Assembly: GCF_000238915.1 (NCBI RefSeq)
Contig: NZ_BAEG01000016.1
Span: forward strand, 25,914-89,913
Reading direction: 5' to 3'
Length of the DNA stretch: 64,000 nucleotides
From: Arthrobacter globiformis NBRC 12137
GTDB taxonomy: Bacteria > Actinomycetota > Actinomycetes > Actinomycetales > Micrococcaceae
Positions 17,723 through 27,022 of the stretch are shown in pieces. How positions within the stretch are numbered: the first letter of the stretch is position 1; the number at the start of each line of letters is the position of its first letter. The notes under the pieces are model-generated. The model was given only the letters and a program-made list of their open reading frames with translations, made no database searches and was not told the origin of the DNA. The position numbers and the translations under genes were made by a program.

Positions 17723-18841
17723 TTAGGCCGGAAGTGCGGCCTGCCGGGCCAGGATGCTTTCGAGGGCTTCCAGGAAGGCTGTGGTTTCCGTCTCAGTGCC
17801 GGCGGTGACCCGAAGGTGCCCGGCGATGCCGACGTCCCGCACAAGCACCCCCGCGTCCAGCAGTTCCTGCCAGACCTCATGGGGGTTCTCCAGCCCGCCG
17901 AAGAAGACGTAGTTGGAGTCGGACGCCGCGGGCCGCAGCCCCATCCGTGTCAGCTCCGCGACAATCCGGTCGCGCTGGCGCTTAATGTCCTCCACATCCG
18001 CCATAAGCGCCTCGCGGTGCTGCAGGGCCGCGAGGGCGGTTGCCTGCGTGACGGCGGACAGGTGGTACGGCAGGCGCACCAGTCGCAGGGCGTCGGTCAC
18101 CTCCGGCGCCGCGGCCATGTAACCGAGGCGGGCGCCGGCAAGAGCGAACGCCTTGCTCATGGTCCGGGAGACGATGAGCCGCTCCCGGCCGGGCAGCAGG
18201 GTCAGGGCGCTGGGCGTGCCGTCGTGCGCAAACTCGTGGTAGGCCTCGTCCACGACGACGATGGCCTGGCTGGCCTCGCCCGCCTCGTAGACGGCTTCCA
18301 CCACGTCCAGGCCCAGGCCGGTACCGGTGGGATTGTTGGGTGAACACAGGAACACGATGTTGGGCTGGAGTTCGCGCACCTGGCTCGCGGCCGACTCGGC
18401 GCTGAGGCCGTAGTCGTCGGCACGCTTGCCTGCGATGTAGGCGGTGTCGGTGCCGCTGGCGAGGAGCGGGTACATGGAGTACGTCGGCGGGAAGCTCAGG
18501 AGCGAACGGCCCGGCCCGCCGAAGGCCTGGAGGATCTGCTGGAGGACCTCGTTGGAGCCGTTGGCTGCCCAGAGGTTGTCCGCGCTGAGCCCGTGGCCGA
18601 GGTACTCCGCCAGGGCTTCCCGGAGCTCGGTGAATTCGCGGTCGGGGTACCGGTTGAGTCCGGTGGCTGCCTCGCTGACGGCCGCGGTGATGGCCGCCCG
18701 TACGTCGGCGGGCACGCCATGCGTGTTCTCATTGACGTTGAGCAGGATCGGAACGTCAAGCTGCGGGGCGCCGTAAGGTGACAGCCCCCTCAGGTTGGTC
18801 CGCAGGGGCAGTCGGTTCAGTCGCTCAAGCTGGTCAGTCAC
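17723..18841 (-). CDS. hisC: Histidinol-phosphate aminotransferase
   Basis: A class I/II PLP aminotransferase (372 aa) converting imidazole acetol phosphate to histidinol phosphate. Key motifs are [56 protein letters not shown] and [20 protein letters not shown], whose Lys binds PLP. The start is GTG at 18841 with TAAACT 6 nt upstream and no Shine-Dalgarno, so the his operon (hisC-hisB-hisH-smORF-hisA) seems to begin with a leaderless message. Confidence 0.96.
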   Translation of the reverse strand: MTDQLERLNRLPLRTNLRGLSPYGAPQLDVPILLNVNENTHGVPADVRAAITAAVSEAATGLNRYPDREFTELREALAEYLGHGLSADNLWAANGSNEVLQQILQAFGGPGRSLLSFPPTYSMYPLLASGTDTAYIAGKRADDYGLSAESAASQVRELQPNIVFLCSPNNPTGTGLGLDVVEAVYEAGEASQAIVVVDEAYHEFAHDGTPSALTLLPGRERLIVSRTMSKAFALAGARLGYMAAAPEVTDALRLVRLPYHLSAVTQATALAALQHREALMADVEDIKRQRDRIVAELTRMGLRPAASDSNYVFFGGLENPHEVWQELLDAGVLVRDVGIAGHLRVTAGTETETTAFLEALESILARQAALPA

Positions 18842-18847
18842 CTAGAC

Positions 18848-18853
18848 AGTTTA
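18848..18853 (-). promoter_or_regulatory. Putative -10 box of the his operon (leaderless)
   Basis: Minus-strand TAAACT ends 6 nt before the GTG start of hisC at 18841. No attenuator or His-codon leader is visible. Confidence 0.6.
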
Positions 18854-18907
18854 AGTAACCCGGAGGGCTGGCCGGAAACTGTGACGGTTCCAGCGCGCGG
18901 CAACGGC

Positions 18908-19303
18908 TTATTTGTTCGGCACGAACAGCTGCTGGCCGGGCATGACCTTCCCTGCCTGAAGGTCGTTGAGCTGGACGATGTCCACAATCACGTCCCGGGG
19001 GTCGCGGTCGGGGTCGACTTTTCCGGCGATGGCCCAGAGCGATTCACCGGGCTGCACGGTGACAGAAACGGTGGGCGTGACGGTCAGGCCACTGGCGGTG
19101 TCCGCAGCCTTGGCCGGCGAGTTCAACAGCCCCGTCAGGGACAAGATCAGGGCGGCAAGAAGAACAAGCGGCAGTCCGATGAGGACGATCCGGCCGCGGC
19201 GGGTGAGGCGCAGGCGTGGCGGCTTGCCGGGCTGGGAGTGCGGCGGGACTGCTGGTGAAGCCGACATTGCTGGTGAAGCTGAGACTGCTGATGAAGCTGA
19301 CAT
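18908..19303 (-). CDS. LysM domain protein, SOS-linked, divergent from lexA
   Basis: A 131-residue single-pass membrane protein. An Ala/Ser repeat-rich N-terminus (residues 1-20, SASSAV/SASPAM/SASPAV) is followed by a basic stretch, a membrane segment (about 38-60) and an extracytoplasmic LysM domain (about 80-129, VQPGESLWAIAGKV to MPGQQLFVPNK). The ATG at 19303 has AGGAGGG eight bases upstream. An outer start at 19363 would place codons in a LexA box and is rejected. Position opposite lexA matches mycobacterial Rv2719c (ChiZ) and corynebacterial DivS, SOS-induced division inhibitors. The same role is inferred. Confidence 0.88.
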   Translation of the reverse strand: MSASSAVSASPAMSASPAVPPHSQPGKPPRLRLTRRGRIVLIGLPLVLLAALILSLTGLLNSPAKAADTASGLTVTPTVSVTVQPGESLWAIAGKVDPDRDPRDVIVDIVQLNDLQAGKVMPGQQLFVPNK

Positions 19304-19612
19304 GGCGTGAGCCCTCCTGGACCAAGTTGTACTGCCTCGCGTTCGAACAGACAGTTCGAACACCGGGCTGAGAAACCGCCCTCACTAGAACACATGTTCG
19401 AACTTTGCTTTTTCCAGTTTTAGCACCTATCACCGAATTAAGTCGAGACTCGCTAGAACAAATGTTTGAAAAAGCCCTATGGCTGGCCTACGTTGGAAAT
19501 CACAGAACAACCACATCTGCAGTTGATCAGCAGGGTCTGACATTTTTCAGGCCGGAAGTTCCCGGCCACTGCAGCTACCGCGGCCGGGAGGAACGGAAAG
19601 GCGTTGGCGAAC
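19304..19612. promoter_or_regulatory. lexA/LysM divergent control region with three LexA boxes
   Basis: About 310 bases without a gene. Box A 19343-19359 is TCGAAC-AGACA-GTTCGA, with perfect half sites but 5-nt spacing. Box B 19386-19401 is TAGAACACATGTTCGA, canonical spacing, one mismatch. Box C 19454-19469 is TAGAACAAATGTTTGA, canonical spacing, two mismatches. A is nearest the LysM gene and C nearest lexA, so each side probably has its own operator. Confidence 0.88.
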
Positions 19613-20359
19613 ATGGCAGCACAGGCCTCTGACGGCAAGGCTCCCCAGCGCAGCCCGCGGTCTCAGCGGACCCCCAAGGGACTAACACTCCGCCAGAAGA
19701 AGATCCTGGAAACCATCCAGCGTTCGGTCAACGAGAACGGCTACCCGCCGTCGATGCGGGAAATCGGCGACACCGTCGGGCTGGCCAGCCTGTCCAGCGT
19801 GACCCATCAGCTCTCGCAGCTGGAGAAGCTTGGCTACCTTCGGCGTGACCCCAAGCGTCCGCGCGCCATGGAGGTCCTGATGCCGCTCACCCTGGACGCG
19901 GGGGCGGCGAAATCCGGCGGCGCGGACAAGGCCCCGGCCCTGGGCACGGCAGGCGCTTCCGTGTCCGAATTGCCCAGCGCAATGGATACCGCAATGGTTC
20001 CGCTGGTCGGCCGGATCGCCGCCGGCGGCCCCATCCTTGCGGACCAGATGGTGGAGGAGCTGATGCCGCTGCCCCGCCAACTGGTGGGCCACGGCGAGCT
20101 TTTCATGCTCAGGGTCGCAGGCGATTCCATGGTCGACGCCGCCATCTGCGACGGGGACTGGGTGGTGGTCCGGCGGCAGAGCGACGCCGTCAACGGCGAC
20201 ATCGTTGCGGCGCTGCTCGACGATGAAGCCACGGTCAAGACATTCCGGCAGCGCGACGGCCACACGTGGCTGCTGCCGCAGAACACGCAGTACGAACCCA
20301 TCCTCGGCGACCACGCCGTTGTCATGGGCAAGGTGGTTTCCGTACTCCGCTCGCTGTAG
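19613..20359 (+). CDS. lexA: SOS repressor LexA
   Basis: A 248-residue repressor and serine peptidase that self-cleaves when RecA filaments form. The winged helix is at about 25-90 ([42 protein letters not shown]-like recognition region). The cleavage bond is A137-G138 in GRIAAGGPI, the nucleophile S172 in AGDSMVDA and the base K209 in DEATVKTF, all intact. The ATG at 19613 is used; a TTG at 19604 is possible. Boxes upstream indicate autoregulation. Confidence 0.97.
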   Translation: MAAQASDGKAPQRSPRSQRTPKGLTLRQKKILETIQRSVNENGYPPSMREIGDTVGLASLSSVTHQLSQLEKLGYLRRDPKRPRAMEVLMPLTLDAGAAKSGGADKAPALGTAGASVSELPSAMDTAMVPLVGRIAAGGPILADQMVEELMPLPRQLVGHGELFMLRVAGDSMVDAAICDGDWVVVRRQSDAVNGDIVAALLDDEATVKTFRQRDGHTWLLPQNTQYEPILGDHAVVMGKVVSVLRSL

Positions 20360-20400
20360 CCGCAGGGCCGGAGGCCACCGCGGGCTTCGTCCCCGGAAAC

Positions 20401-20434
20401 GTCCTTCAGGGAGCTGGAATGTCCTTCAGGGAGC
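20401..20434 (+). repeat. Short direct repeat (two 14-bp copies)
   Basis: GTCCTTCAGGGAGC occurs at 20401-20414 and 20421-20434, separated by six bases, in the gap between lexA and dinG. No function is apparent. Confidence 0.7.
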
Positions 20435-20439
20435 CCTGG

Positions 20440-20464
20440 GCCCCGGGCAGCATCAGCCCGGGGC
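20440..20464. terminator. Terminator hairpin between convergent lexA and dinG
   Basis: A perfect 9-bp stem (20440-20448 with 20456-20464) with a 7-nt loop is followed by TTCCTT. It can serve lexA and, on the other strand, dinG. Confidence 0.65.
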
Positions 20465-20468
20465 TTCC

Positions 20469-22529
20469 TTAGGCCTGTGCGCCGGCGAGTCTTTCCAGCG
20501 CCGCGACGGCGGTCTTCCGGTCGGTCGTTGGCCAGAACGGCGGCAGCGCGGCCCGCAGGAACCCGCCGTAGCGTTCCGTGGAGAGCCTGGAGTCCAGCAC
20601 CGCCACCACGCCCTTGTCATTCGTGGACCGAATGAGCCGTCCCGCCCCCTGCGCAAGCCGGATGGCCGCGTGCGTGGCGGAGACAGACATGAAGCCGTTG
20701 CCGCCGGCCTGTGCAACGGCCCGGGACCGCGCGGTCATCAGGGGATCATCCGGCCGCGGGAAGGGAATCCTGTCAATGACCACCAGGCGGCAGGACCCGC
20801 CCGGCACGTCGACCCCCTGCCACAGTGACATCGTGCCGAACAGGCAGGTATCGGGCTCGTCAGCGAACTGCTTCACCAGTGCCGTCATGGTGGATTCACC
20901 CTGGCAGAGAATGCTGACATCCAGCCGCGTGCGCAGGGCGTCCGCGGCTTCCTCGGCCGCCCGCCGCGAGGAGAACAGACAAAGCGCTCCCCCGCCGGAG
21001 GCACGGATGAGGGACGCGAGTTCGTCCAGCGCCTCAGGGGACGTGCCACGGCCCGGTTTCGGCAGGTGGCCCGCTACATAGAGGATGCCCTGCCTGGGGT
21101 AGTCGAAAGGCGACCCCACGTCGACGCCGGTCCAGCTCGGCGCGCCCTCCCCGACCAGGCCCAACCCGCCGGCCGCGGGTTCGAAGGCAGAGCCGATGGC
21201 AAGGGTGGCCGATGTCAGCACCACCGTATGCCCGGCGAACAGGCCTTCCCGAAGCCGGCCTGCGACGCTCAGCGGGGCGATGTTGACCAGCGCCGGGGCA
21301 GTCTCGTCCGGCGCGGAATAGCCCTGCTGGGGATCGAACGTGCTGTTCCGGGAGAACCAGACCACCTCGCGGTTTTCCCGGGCGGCGACGAGCCGTTCGC
21401 AAAGCTCCAGAATCACCAGCAGGCGGGAGCGCGCGAGCTGCCGCCCGCCGTCGGCCGTTGTATTGCTGTCCCCCTTGGAATCCGACAGCGCCGCCCGGCA
21501 CGCCTCACGAAGCTGGTCCACACAGTCCAGCTGCTCGTCGTTCAGGCCGTTGGGCAGCAGGCCGCTGGGAACGCCGGCGAGAGCCACCTCAAGGTTGGCG
21601 GCCGCCGTGTTGAGCGCGTCAACGGTAATGCCGGTGTGCTTGCGGGCGCCGGACGCTGCGGCGTGGACCATGGCCACCGACAGCTGCCCCGAAACCGCGC
21701 CGGTTACCCGGTCCTGGAGTTCGTGGGCCTCATCCACCACCACAACGTCATACTCCGGCAGCACCGCCAGGCCTTCGAAGGCGCTGACGGCCAGCATGGC
21801 GTGGTTGGTCACCACGACGTCGGCTTCGGTGGCGTTATGGCGGGCAAGCTCACTGAAGCACTCTTCGGCGAGGGGGCACTTCTGCGCGCCGAGGCATTCC
21901 ATGGACGTGACTGACACCTGCCGCCAGGCCCGGTCCGTGACGCCGGGAAGCAGCTCGTCACGGTCGCCCGTGGTGGTCTGCTCCGCCCATTCGCGGAGCC
22001 GGACCACCTCCTTGCCGAGCTGCGAAGACGGACCGCCCACCGCCGCGGCGAAGTGCGGGACGCTGGTGTCCTCGCCCAGCGAGAAGAGCTGGCCCTCCGA
22101 GGGTTCCTCGGAGGGAAAGCCGCCTTCGAGCTTGTGCCTGCAGACATAGTTGGCGCGGCCCTTGACCAGCGCAATCTTAACAGGCCGGTCGAGTGCCGGT
22201 TTGAGGCTTTCCAGGAGCCGGGGTAGGTCCCTGCCCACGATCTGCGTCTGCAGAGCGAGGGTGGCAGTGGACACGAGGGCAGGCTTGTTGCTCTCCAGGG
22301 AATGTGCAATGAGGGGGACCAGGTAAGCCAGCGACTTGCCGGTTCCGGTGCCGGCCTGCACCAGCAGGTGGTCGCCCGTTTCTATTGCCCGTGCCACCTG
22401 CCGGGCCATCTCGTGCTGGCCGCTGCGGCTTTGGCCGCCCATGCCCGCCACGGCACGGTCGAGCAGGTCAAGCACACGCTGCTCGCCGGCCGTGGCCGCG
22501 GCACCGGCGGCTGCCGCCCCGTCAGTCAT
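20469..22529 (-). CDS. dinG: ATP-dependent DNA helicase, DinG/YoaA (XPD-like) family
   Basis: A 686-residue superfamily 2 helicase with an iron-sulfur domain. Walker A is QAGTGTGKSLAYLVP (about 55-70). Cysteines in NYVCRHKLEGG and in MECLGAQKCPLAEECF form the 4Fe-4S site. DEAH is VVVDEAHELQDR, and the C-terminal motifs are LFSSRRAAEEAADAL, FGTMSLWQGVDVPG and QGAGRLIRSTNDKG (motif VI). It probably unwinds damaged or R-loop DNA. It overlaps the end of hflX by 8 bases, so the two are cotranscribed. Confidence 0.93.
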   Translation of the reverse strand: MTDGAAAAGAAATAGEQRVLDLLDRAVAGMGGQSRSGQHEMARQVARAIETGDHLLVQAGTGTGKSLAYLVPLIAHSLESNKPALVSTATLALQTQIVGRDLPRLLESLKPALDRPVKIALVKGRANYVCRHKLEGGFPSEEPSEGQLFSLGEDTSVPHFAAAVGGPSSQLGKEVVRLREWAEQTTTGDRDELLPGVTDRAWRQVSVTSMECLGAQKCPLAEECFSELARHNATEADVVVTNHAMLAVSAFEGLAVLPEYDVVVVDEAHELQDRVTGAVSGQLSVAMVHAAASGARKHTGITVDALNTAAANLEVALAGVPSGLLPNGLNDEQLDCVDQLREACRAALSDSKGDSNTTADGGRQLARSRLLVILELCERLVAARENREVVWFSRNSTFDPQQGYSAPDETAPALVNIAPLSVAGRLREGLFAGHTVVLTSATLAIGSAFEPAAGGLGLVGEGAPSWTGVDVGSPFDYPRQGILYVAGHLPKPGRGTSPEALDELASLIRASGGGALCLFSSRRAAEEAADALRTRLDVSILCQGESTMTALVKQFADEPDTCLFGTMSLWQGVDVPGGSCRLVVIDRIPFPRPDDPLMTARSRAVAQAGGNGFMSVSATHAAIRLAQGAGRLIRSTNDKGVVAVLDSRLSTERYGGFLRAALPPFWPTTDRKTAVAALERLAGAQA

Positions 22530-24189
22530 CGGTGCTGAAGGATTCCAGTTCAGCCGCGAGGCCTTCCCGGACCATGACCACGGCGCGGGTGCCGCCTTCT
22601 TCGTGATCCAGGCTCAGGATCTCCGCGTCGGAGTCATGGAGCTTGCTGATCAGATCGCCCCGGTGGTACGGGACGAGCAGCTGCATCTTGACGTTCGGCC
22701 GCGGGATGGACTCGCTGATGGCCTTGAGCAGCTCGGCAATGCCCTCCCCCGTGCGTGCCGAAACCACCACGTGCCGCGGTTCGCGCTGCTTGAGCCGCTC
22801 CACCACAAACGGGTCGGCGGCGTCCGCTTTGTTCAGGACGATGATCTCGGGCACCTTGCGGGCGTCCACCTCGGCGAACACCGAGCGCACGGCAGCGATC
22901 TGGCCTTCCGGGTCCGGGTGGGACACGTCCACGACGTGCAGGATCAGGTCCGCATCCGCCACTTCCTCCAGGGTGGAGCGGAAGGCCTCCACCAGCTGGG
23001 TGGGAAGGGACCGGACGAAGCCCACGGTGTCGGCCAGGGTGTAGCCAACCCCATCCGAGGTCTCGGCCTTGCGGACGGTGGGGTCCAGTGTGGCGAACAG
23101 GGCGTTCTCCACCAGGACGCCGGCGTCGGTGAGGCGGTTCAGCAGCGAGGACTTCCCGGCGTTGGTATATCCGGCAATGGCCACTGACGGGACTTCATTA
23201 CGACGGCGGTTGGCCCGTTTGGTCTCCCGTGCCGGCTTCATCGCGGCGATTTCGCGCCGCAGCTTGGCCATCCGGGTCCGGATCCTGCGCCGGTCCAGTT
23301 CGATCTTGGTTTCACCGGGACCGCGCGAGCCCATGCCGGCGCCTGCGCCGCCCACCTGGCCACCGGCCTGGCGGGACATGGATTCACCCCAGCCGCGGAG
23401 GCGCGGGAGGAGGTACTCGAGCTGTGCCAGCTCCACCTGCGCCTTGCCTTCGCGGCTCTTGGCGTGCTGGGCGAAGATGTCCAGGATCAGGGCAGTGCGG
23501 TCGATGACCTTCACCTTGACGATGTCTTCAAGGCCGCGCCGCTGGGACGGAGCAAGTTCGGCGTCCACCACAACGGTGTCCGCGCCGGTGGACATCACGA
23601 CATCCTTGAGCTCCAAAGCCTTGCCCGCTCCGAGGAACGTGCCGGGGTCCGGCTTGGCACGGCGCTGGACCAGTCCGTCGAGGACTTCCGAGCCGGCTGT
23701 TTCCGCCAGCGCGGCGAGTTCGCGCAGCGAGTTTTCGGCGTCAGCCAGCGTGCCCTCGCTCCAGAGGCCGGCGAGAACAACGCGTTCCAGGCGCAGCTGC
23801 CGGTATTCGACCTCGGTGACGTCCTCGAGTTCGGTGGACAGCCCGGCCGTGCGTCGCAGTGCCCGGCGTTCCTCGAGGTCCTGCTGGTCGCCGTCGAACG
23901 TGCTGTGCTCTTCGGCGAGCTGCGAGATGGCCTGTGCCTTGCCCAGGACACCCTTGCTGTCGGCGCTGCCGCCGCCGGCTGCCGATGCGTTCCTGGCCGG
24001 GACGTCCTTGGCGAGAATCCGGTCGATGACAGCCTGGATCTCCTCGGGACTCATGTCCTGGGCGGCTGGCTCGGATCCGGAATTTTGCTGATTGGTCATG
24101 GTCTCCTTTGAAGGTTCTGCATCTTCAGAATAGTGCTGATTGCCGCCCTTGGCAGCGGTATTCGCGCTGGGCTGACTGCGAGGGGTCAT
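22522..24189 (-). CDS. hflX: Ribosome-associated GTPase HflX
   Basis: A 555-residue OBG-HflX GTPase that binds the 50S subunit and rescues stalled or inactive ribosomes. The HflX N-terminal domain covers about 110-290 (TFLGAGKALELKD, DAELAPSQRRGLEDI, GMGSRGPGETKIELDRRRIR). G1 is GYTNAGKSSLLNRL, G3 DTVGF and G4 NKAD. The N-terminus is extended and acidic. ATG 24189 has AGGAG; a second in-frame ATG at 24099 has a closer AAAGGAG, so either may be used. It shares 8 bases with dinG. A weak LexA-like sequence lies upstream at 24388-24403. Confidence 0.95.
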   Translation of the reverse strand: MTPRSQPSANTAAKGGNQHYSEDAEPSKETMTNQQNSGSEPAAQDMSPEEIQAVIDRILAKDVPARNASAAGGGSADSKGVLGKAQAISQLAEEHSTFDGDQQDLEERRALRRTAGLSTELEDVTEVEYRQLRLERVVLAGLWSEGTLADAENSLRELAALAETAGSEVLDGLVQRRAKPDPGTFLGAGKALELKDVVMSTGADTVVVDAELAPSQRRGLEDIVKVKVIDRTALILDIFAQHAKSREGKAQVELAQLEYLLPRLRGWGESMSRQAGGQVGGAGAGMGSRGPGETKIELDRRRIRTRMAKLRREIAAMKPARETKRANRRRNEVPSVAIAGYTNAGKSSLLNRLTDAGVLVENALFATLDPTVRKAETSDGVGYTLADTVGFVRSLPTQLVEAFRSTLEEVADADLILHVVDVSHPDPEGQIAAVRSVFAEVDARKVPEIIVLNKADAADPFVVERLKQREPRHVVVSARTGEGIAELLKAISESIPRPNVKMQLLVPYHRGDLISKLHDSDAEILSLDHEEGGTRAVVMVREGLAAELESFSTDD

Positions 24190-24468
24190 GGAGGTGCTCC
24201 TGACATGCCGGCACCGGACGGGCTGGGCCGGCGGGAAGTGGACTGATCGAGTGCTGTTGGGCTGCGCCGCATTTCACGCTGCGCGCTCCGGCGGAAGGCG
24301 GTCTACCTGCATCGCATCGGAGGGAGGCCCCGGGCCGGTACCGGCGGCTGAAGGCCGCGGGCATAGAAAGCCGGCTACTCAAAAATCAGGAACATGCGTT
24401 CAAGGATAGCAGAACACCGGTACCCGCTTTCGCACCCGGCGGGTTTCCCATCAGCCGGGGCGGACCAC

Positions 24469-24474
24469 TAATCT
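24469..24474 (+). promoter_or_regulatory. Putative -10 box of a leaderless promoter (methyltransferase)
   Basis: TAATCT ends 8 nt before the ATG at 24483, with no Shine-Dalgarno. Confidence 0.45.
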
Positions 24475-24482
24475 GGCCAGTT

Positions 24483-25097
24483 ATGGAGTCTGCCCACTAT
24501 TTCAGCGCCTCACCTGCGGGGCCGTTCACCCGCAAGCCCCTCACGGTGGAACTGGCCGGTGAAACGCGGAAGCTGCAGACGTCATCGGGCATCTTCAGCC
24601 CGGACGGAATCGACAAGGGGACGGCGGTCCTGCTGGCCGAGGTTCCGGCTCCCGCCCCGCAGGGAAACCTGCTCGACATCGGCTGCGGCTGGGGACCCAT
24701 CGCCCTGACCATGGCACTGCGGGCACCGCACGCGCAGGTCTACGCGGTGGACGTCAATGAACGCTGCATCGCGCTCACGAACGGGAACGCCGAACTGCTG
24801 GGGCTGGGCAACGTCGCGGCCAGCACGCCGCAGGACGTGGATCCGGAACTCCGCTTCGACACCATCTGGTCCAATCCGCCGATCAGGATCGGCAAGGACG
24901 AGCTGCACTCACTCCTGATGCTGTGGCTGCCGAGGCTGGCGCCCGGCGGTTCGGCCTGGCTGGTGGTGCAGAAGAACCTGGGCTCGGATTCGCTTCAGCG
25001 CTGGCTGGCGGAGGCGCTTGACGAATCCTTCACGGTAACCCGGGAAAGCACGTCCAAGTCGTTCAGGATCCTGCGGGTCAGGAAAGCGTCCCGCTAG
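24483..25097 (+). CDS. Class I SAM methyltransferase, RsmC-like
   Basis: A 204-residue methyltransferase with the RsmC/RlmG-type small-subunit fold. SAM motif I is LLDIGCGWGPIALTMAL (about 61-78), the acidic motif II loop VYAVDVNERCIALT, and the catalytic NPPIRIG (motif IV). This points to N2-methylation of guanine in rRNA (16S G1207 or similar). It lacks the N-terminal inactive half found in E. coli RsmC, which is normal for the actinobacterial form. Its 3' end overlaps convergent dapF by 20 bases. Confidence 0.92.
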   Translation: MESAHYFSASPAGPFTRKPLTVELAGETRKLQTSSGIFSPDGIDKGTAVLLAEVPAPAPQGNLLDIGCGWGPIALTMALRAPHAQVYAVDVNERCIALTNGNAELLGLGNVAASTPQDVDPELRFDTIWSNPPIRIGKDELHSLLMLWLPRLAPGGSAWLVVQKNLGSDSLQRWLAEALDESFTVTRESTSKSFRILRVRKASR

Positions 25098-26022
25098 CAA
25101 CGATCGTTGCCGGGCCGCTCAGTTCGACGTGCTCGCGGCCACCGGCGACGGTGAAGAACTTCACGCCCACGACGCCGCCGGGCACCTTCACCTGCCAGGC
25201 GTCCGGGGCGCCCTGCCCGGCCCAGTGCCGGATGGCCACCGCCGCAGCACACGCTCCGGTACCGCAGGACTGCGTTTCGCCGACGCCGCGTTCGTGGACC
25301 CGCATGGTCACGGTGCCCACGCCGTCGTGCACCAGCGGCTCGGCCGGGACAACGAATTCGACGTTGGTGCCGTTGGCGGGAGTGGGGTCGACGTGGGGTG
25401 CTGTGAAGAGCCGTGTGTCCTGGAGTTCGGACAGCTCGGCCAGGGCGACGACCGTGTGGGGGTTGCCCATGCTGACGGACAGCGCCGGCCTCGCCACCTC
25501 GAGTCCGTCGGCGCTGACGAGCGAATCCATGGCGCGGGCCGCAGCGTCGTCGGGGAAGATGAACTCCCAGGGACCCATGTCGACGGCGTAGCCGTCGCCG
25601 GTGCGGACAATGGTCTTGACTCCCCCGCGGGTGCCGATGGTCAGCGAGCCGCCCGCAGGCAGTTCAGCGAGGCCTTCGGCCAGGAGGAAGTGGACGAACA
25701 CCCGGACGCCGTTGCCGCACATTTCCGACAGGGAACCGTCACCATTGCGGTAGTCCATGAACCATTCGGCGTCGGGGTTTTCGGCAAGTACCTGCCGGCC
25801 CTCGTCCAGGAGCCGGGACGGCACGGCGCGGATTAGTCCGTCGCCGCCGATGCCGCGGTGGCGGTCGCACAGCTGGGCGACCTGCTCGGCTGAGATGGCG
25901 TGCACGCCCTCGGGGTCAGCGACCAGGACGAAATCGTTGCCTGTTCCATGGCCCTTGGAGAAGCGCAGTCCGCTCAGTGTGGTGGCGGCGGGCCGGGCTG
26001 TTTCTGCAAGGGTTTCATTCAT
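25078..26022 (-). CDS. dapF: Diaminopimelate epimerase
   Basis: Converts LL- to meso-diaminopimelate for lysine and peptidoglycan (314 aa). GTGNDFVLVADPEG opens the first half-domain. The two catalytic cysteines are in SEMCGNGVRVFVHFL and TQSCGTGACAAAVA. Both are intact. It overlaps the upstream EamA gene stop by ATGA. With dapA (38919) and dapB (43811) it places three steps of the DAP branch in this window. Confidence 0.96.
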   Translation of the reverse strand: MNETLAETARPAATTLSGLRFSKGHGTGNDFVLVADPEGVHAISAEQVAQLCDRHRGIGGDGLIRAVPSRLLDEGRQVLAENPDAEWFMDYRNGDGSLSEMCGNGVRVFVHFLLAEGLAELPAGGSLTIGTRGGVKTIVRTGDGYAVDMGPWEFIFPDDAAARAMDSLVSADGLEVARPALSVSMGNPHTVVALAELSELQDTRLFTAPHVDPTPANGTNVEFVVPAEPLVHDGVGTVTMRVHERGVGETQSCGTGACAAAVAIRHWAGQGAPDAWQVKVPGGVVGVKFFTVAGGREHVELSGPATIVASGTLS

Positions 26023-26990
26023 GGTTCAAGGTTACCCGCCCGCCGGCGGCGGCAGAAAAACGGCTTGGCTCCGCCTCTCGGACCGCGTGCGCTGGTCAGG
26101 AGGATGCCGGCGATCACAATTACCCCGCCTGCTATCTGGGCAAAGGTGTAGGGATGCCCGGAGAGGATTGTGAACAAGGCTGTGAAGACGGTGATGAGGT
26201 TAAGGAACACGCCGGCGTTGCCGGCGGGGATGACTGTCAGTGCGCGGTTCCACAGCAGATAGGACAGCACAGACGGGAAGAGCGCAATAAAGGCCAGGGA
26301 AGCAATCGCACCCTGCGTCGTTGGCAGGGCTGGACCGCCGGCAGCAAGGCTGAATGGTGTAAGCACAACGACGGTGATCGAAGCCTGGATGGCCGTGGCG
26401 GTAATCGGAGGCAGCGGCGGAGCCAGGCGCCCGGTGATCGTATAGGCGGACCACGCCGCAATGGCCCCGATCATGAACAGTTCACCCGTCCCGAATCCAG
26501 CCTGCAGCAGCTTGCCCAGGTCGCCGTTGCTGAGGACAAGGAGCACGCCGGCAAGTGCGACCAGGACACCGCCAACTGCCCTGCGGGTCAGGCGTTCCCT
26601 GAGGAATGCGGCAGCGGCCAGCGTGATGAGTGCCGGGTTGAACGCATTGATGAGGGAAGCGTTGAATGCATCCGTGTGCTCGAGGGCTGTGTAGAGAAGC
26701 AGGTTGTAGCCCAGCAGTCCGAACACACTCAGCGCGACCAGCCACGGCCACGCTGCCAGCACCTGCTTCCATTGCGGGCGCTCTGCCATCTGGGCGACAA
26801 CCAGCAGCGGAACCACGGCGCCCAACCAGCGCAGCAGGACGAGGCTGAGCGGTTCGATGCTCTCGACCGCGCCGGCTCCTACAATGTAGTTGCCGGCCCA
26901 GAACAGCGTCGCACCCAACAGCGAGGCGACCGCAACAGTGAGGGGCCGCCGCGAGGTGCGCTGTGGCGTGCTGGCAACTGCGAGGGGCAT
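26019..26990 (-). CDS. EamA/RhaT family DMT transporter
   Basis: A 323-residue membrane protein with ten predicted helices in two EamA repeats (about 17-150 and 165-300). GATLFWAGNYIVGAGAVESIEPLSLVLLRW and GAIAAWSAYTITGRL are typical repeat openings. Such transporters export amino acids or metabolites; the substrate is unknown. ATG 26990 (MPLAVASTPQRTS) is chosen, as the frame upstream to 27107 is not hydrophobic. It lies between miaA and dapF on the same strand, within a row of coupled genes. Confidence 0.9.
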   Translation of the reverse strand: MPLAVASTPQRTSRRPLTVAVASLLGATLFWAGNYIVGAGAVESIEPLSLVLLRWLGAVVPLLVVAQMAERPQWKQVLAAWPWLVALSVFGLLGYNLLLYTALEHTDAFNASLINAFNPALITLAAAAFLRERLTRRAVGGVLVALAGVLLVLSNGDLGKLLQAGFGTGELFMIGAIAAWSAYTITGRLAPPLPPITATAIQASITVVVLTPFSLAAGGPALPTTQGAIASLAFIALFPSVLSYLLWNRALTVIPAGNAGVFLNLITVFTALFTILSGHPYTFAQIAGGVIVIAGILLTSARGPRGGAKPFFCRRRRAGNLEP

Positions 26991-27022
26991 AAGGGTCCTT
27001 CTTCCAGTGCTTTGGTGCTGGC

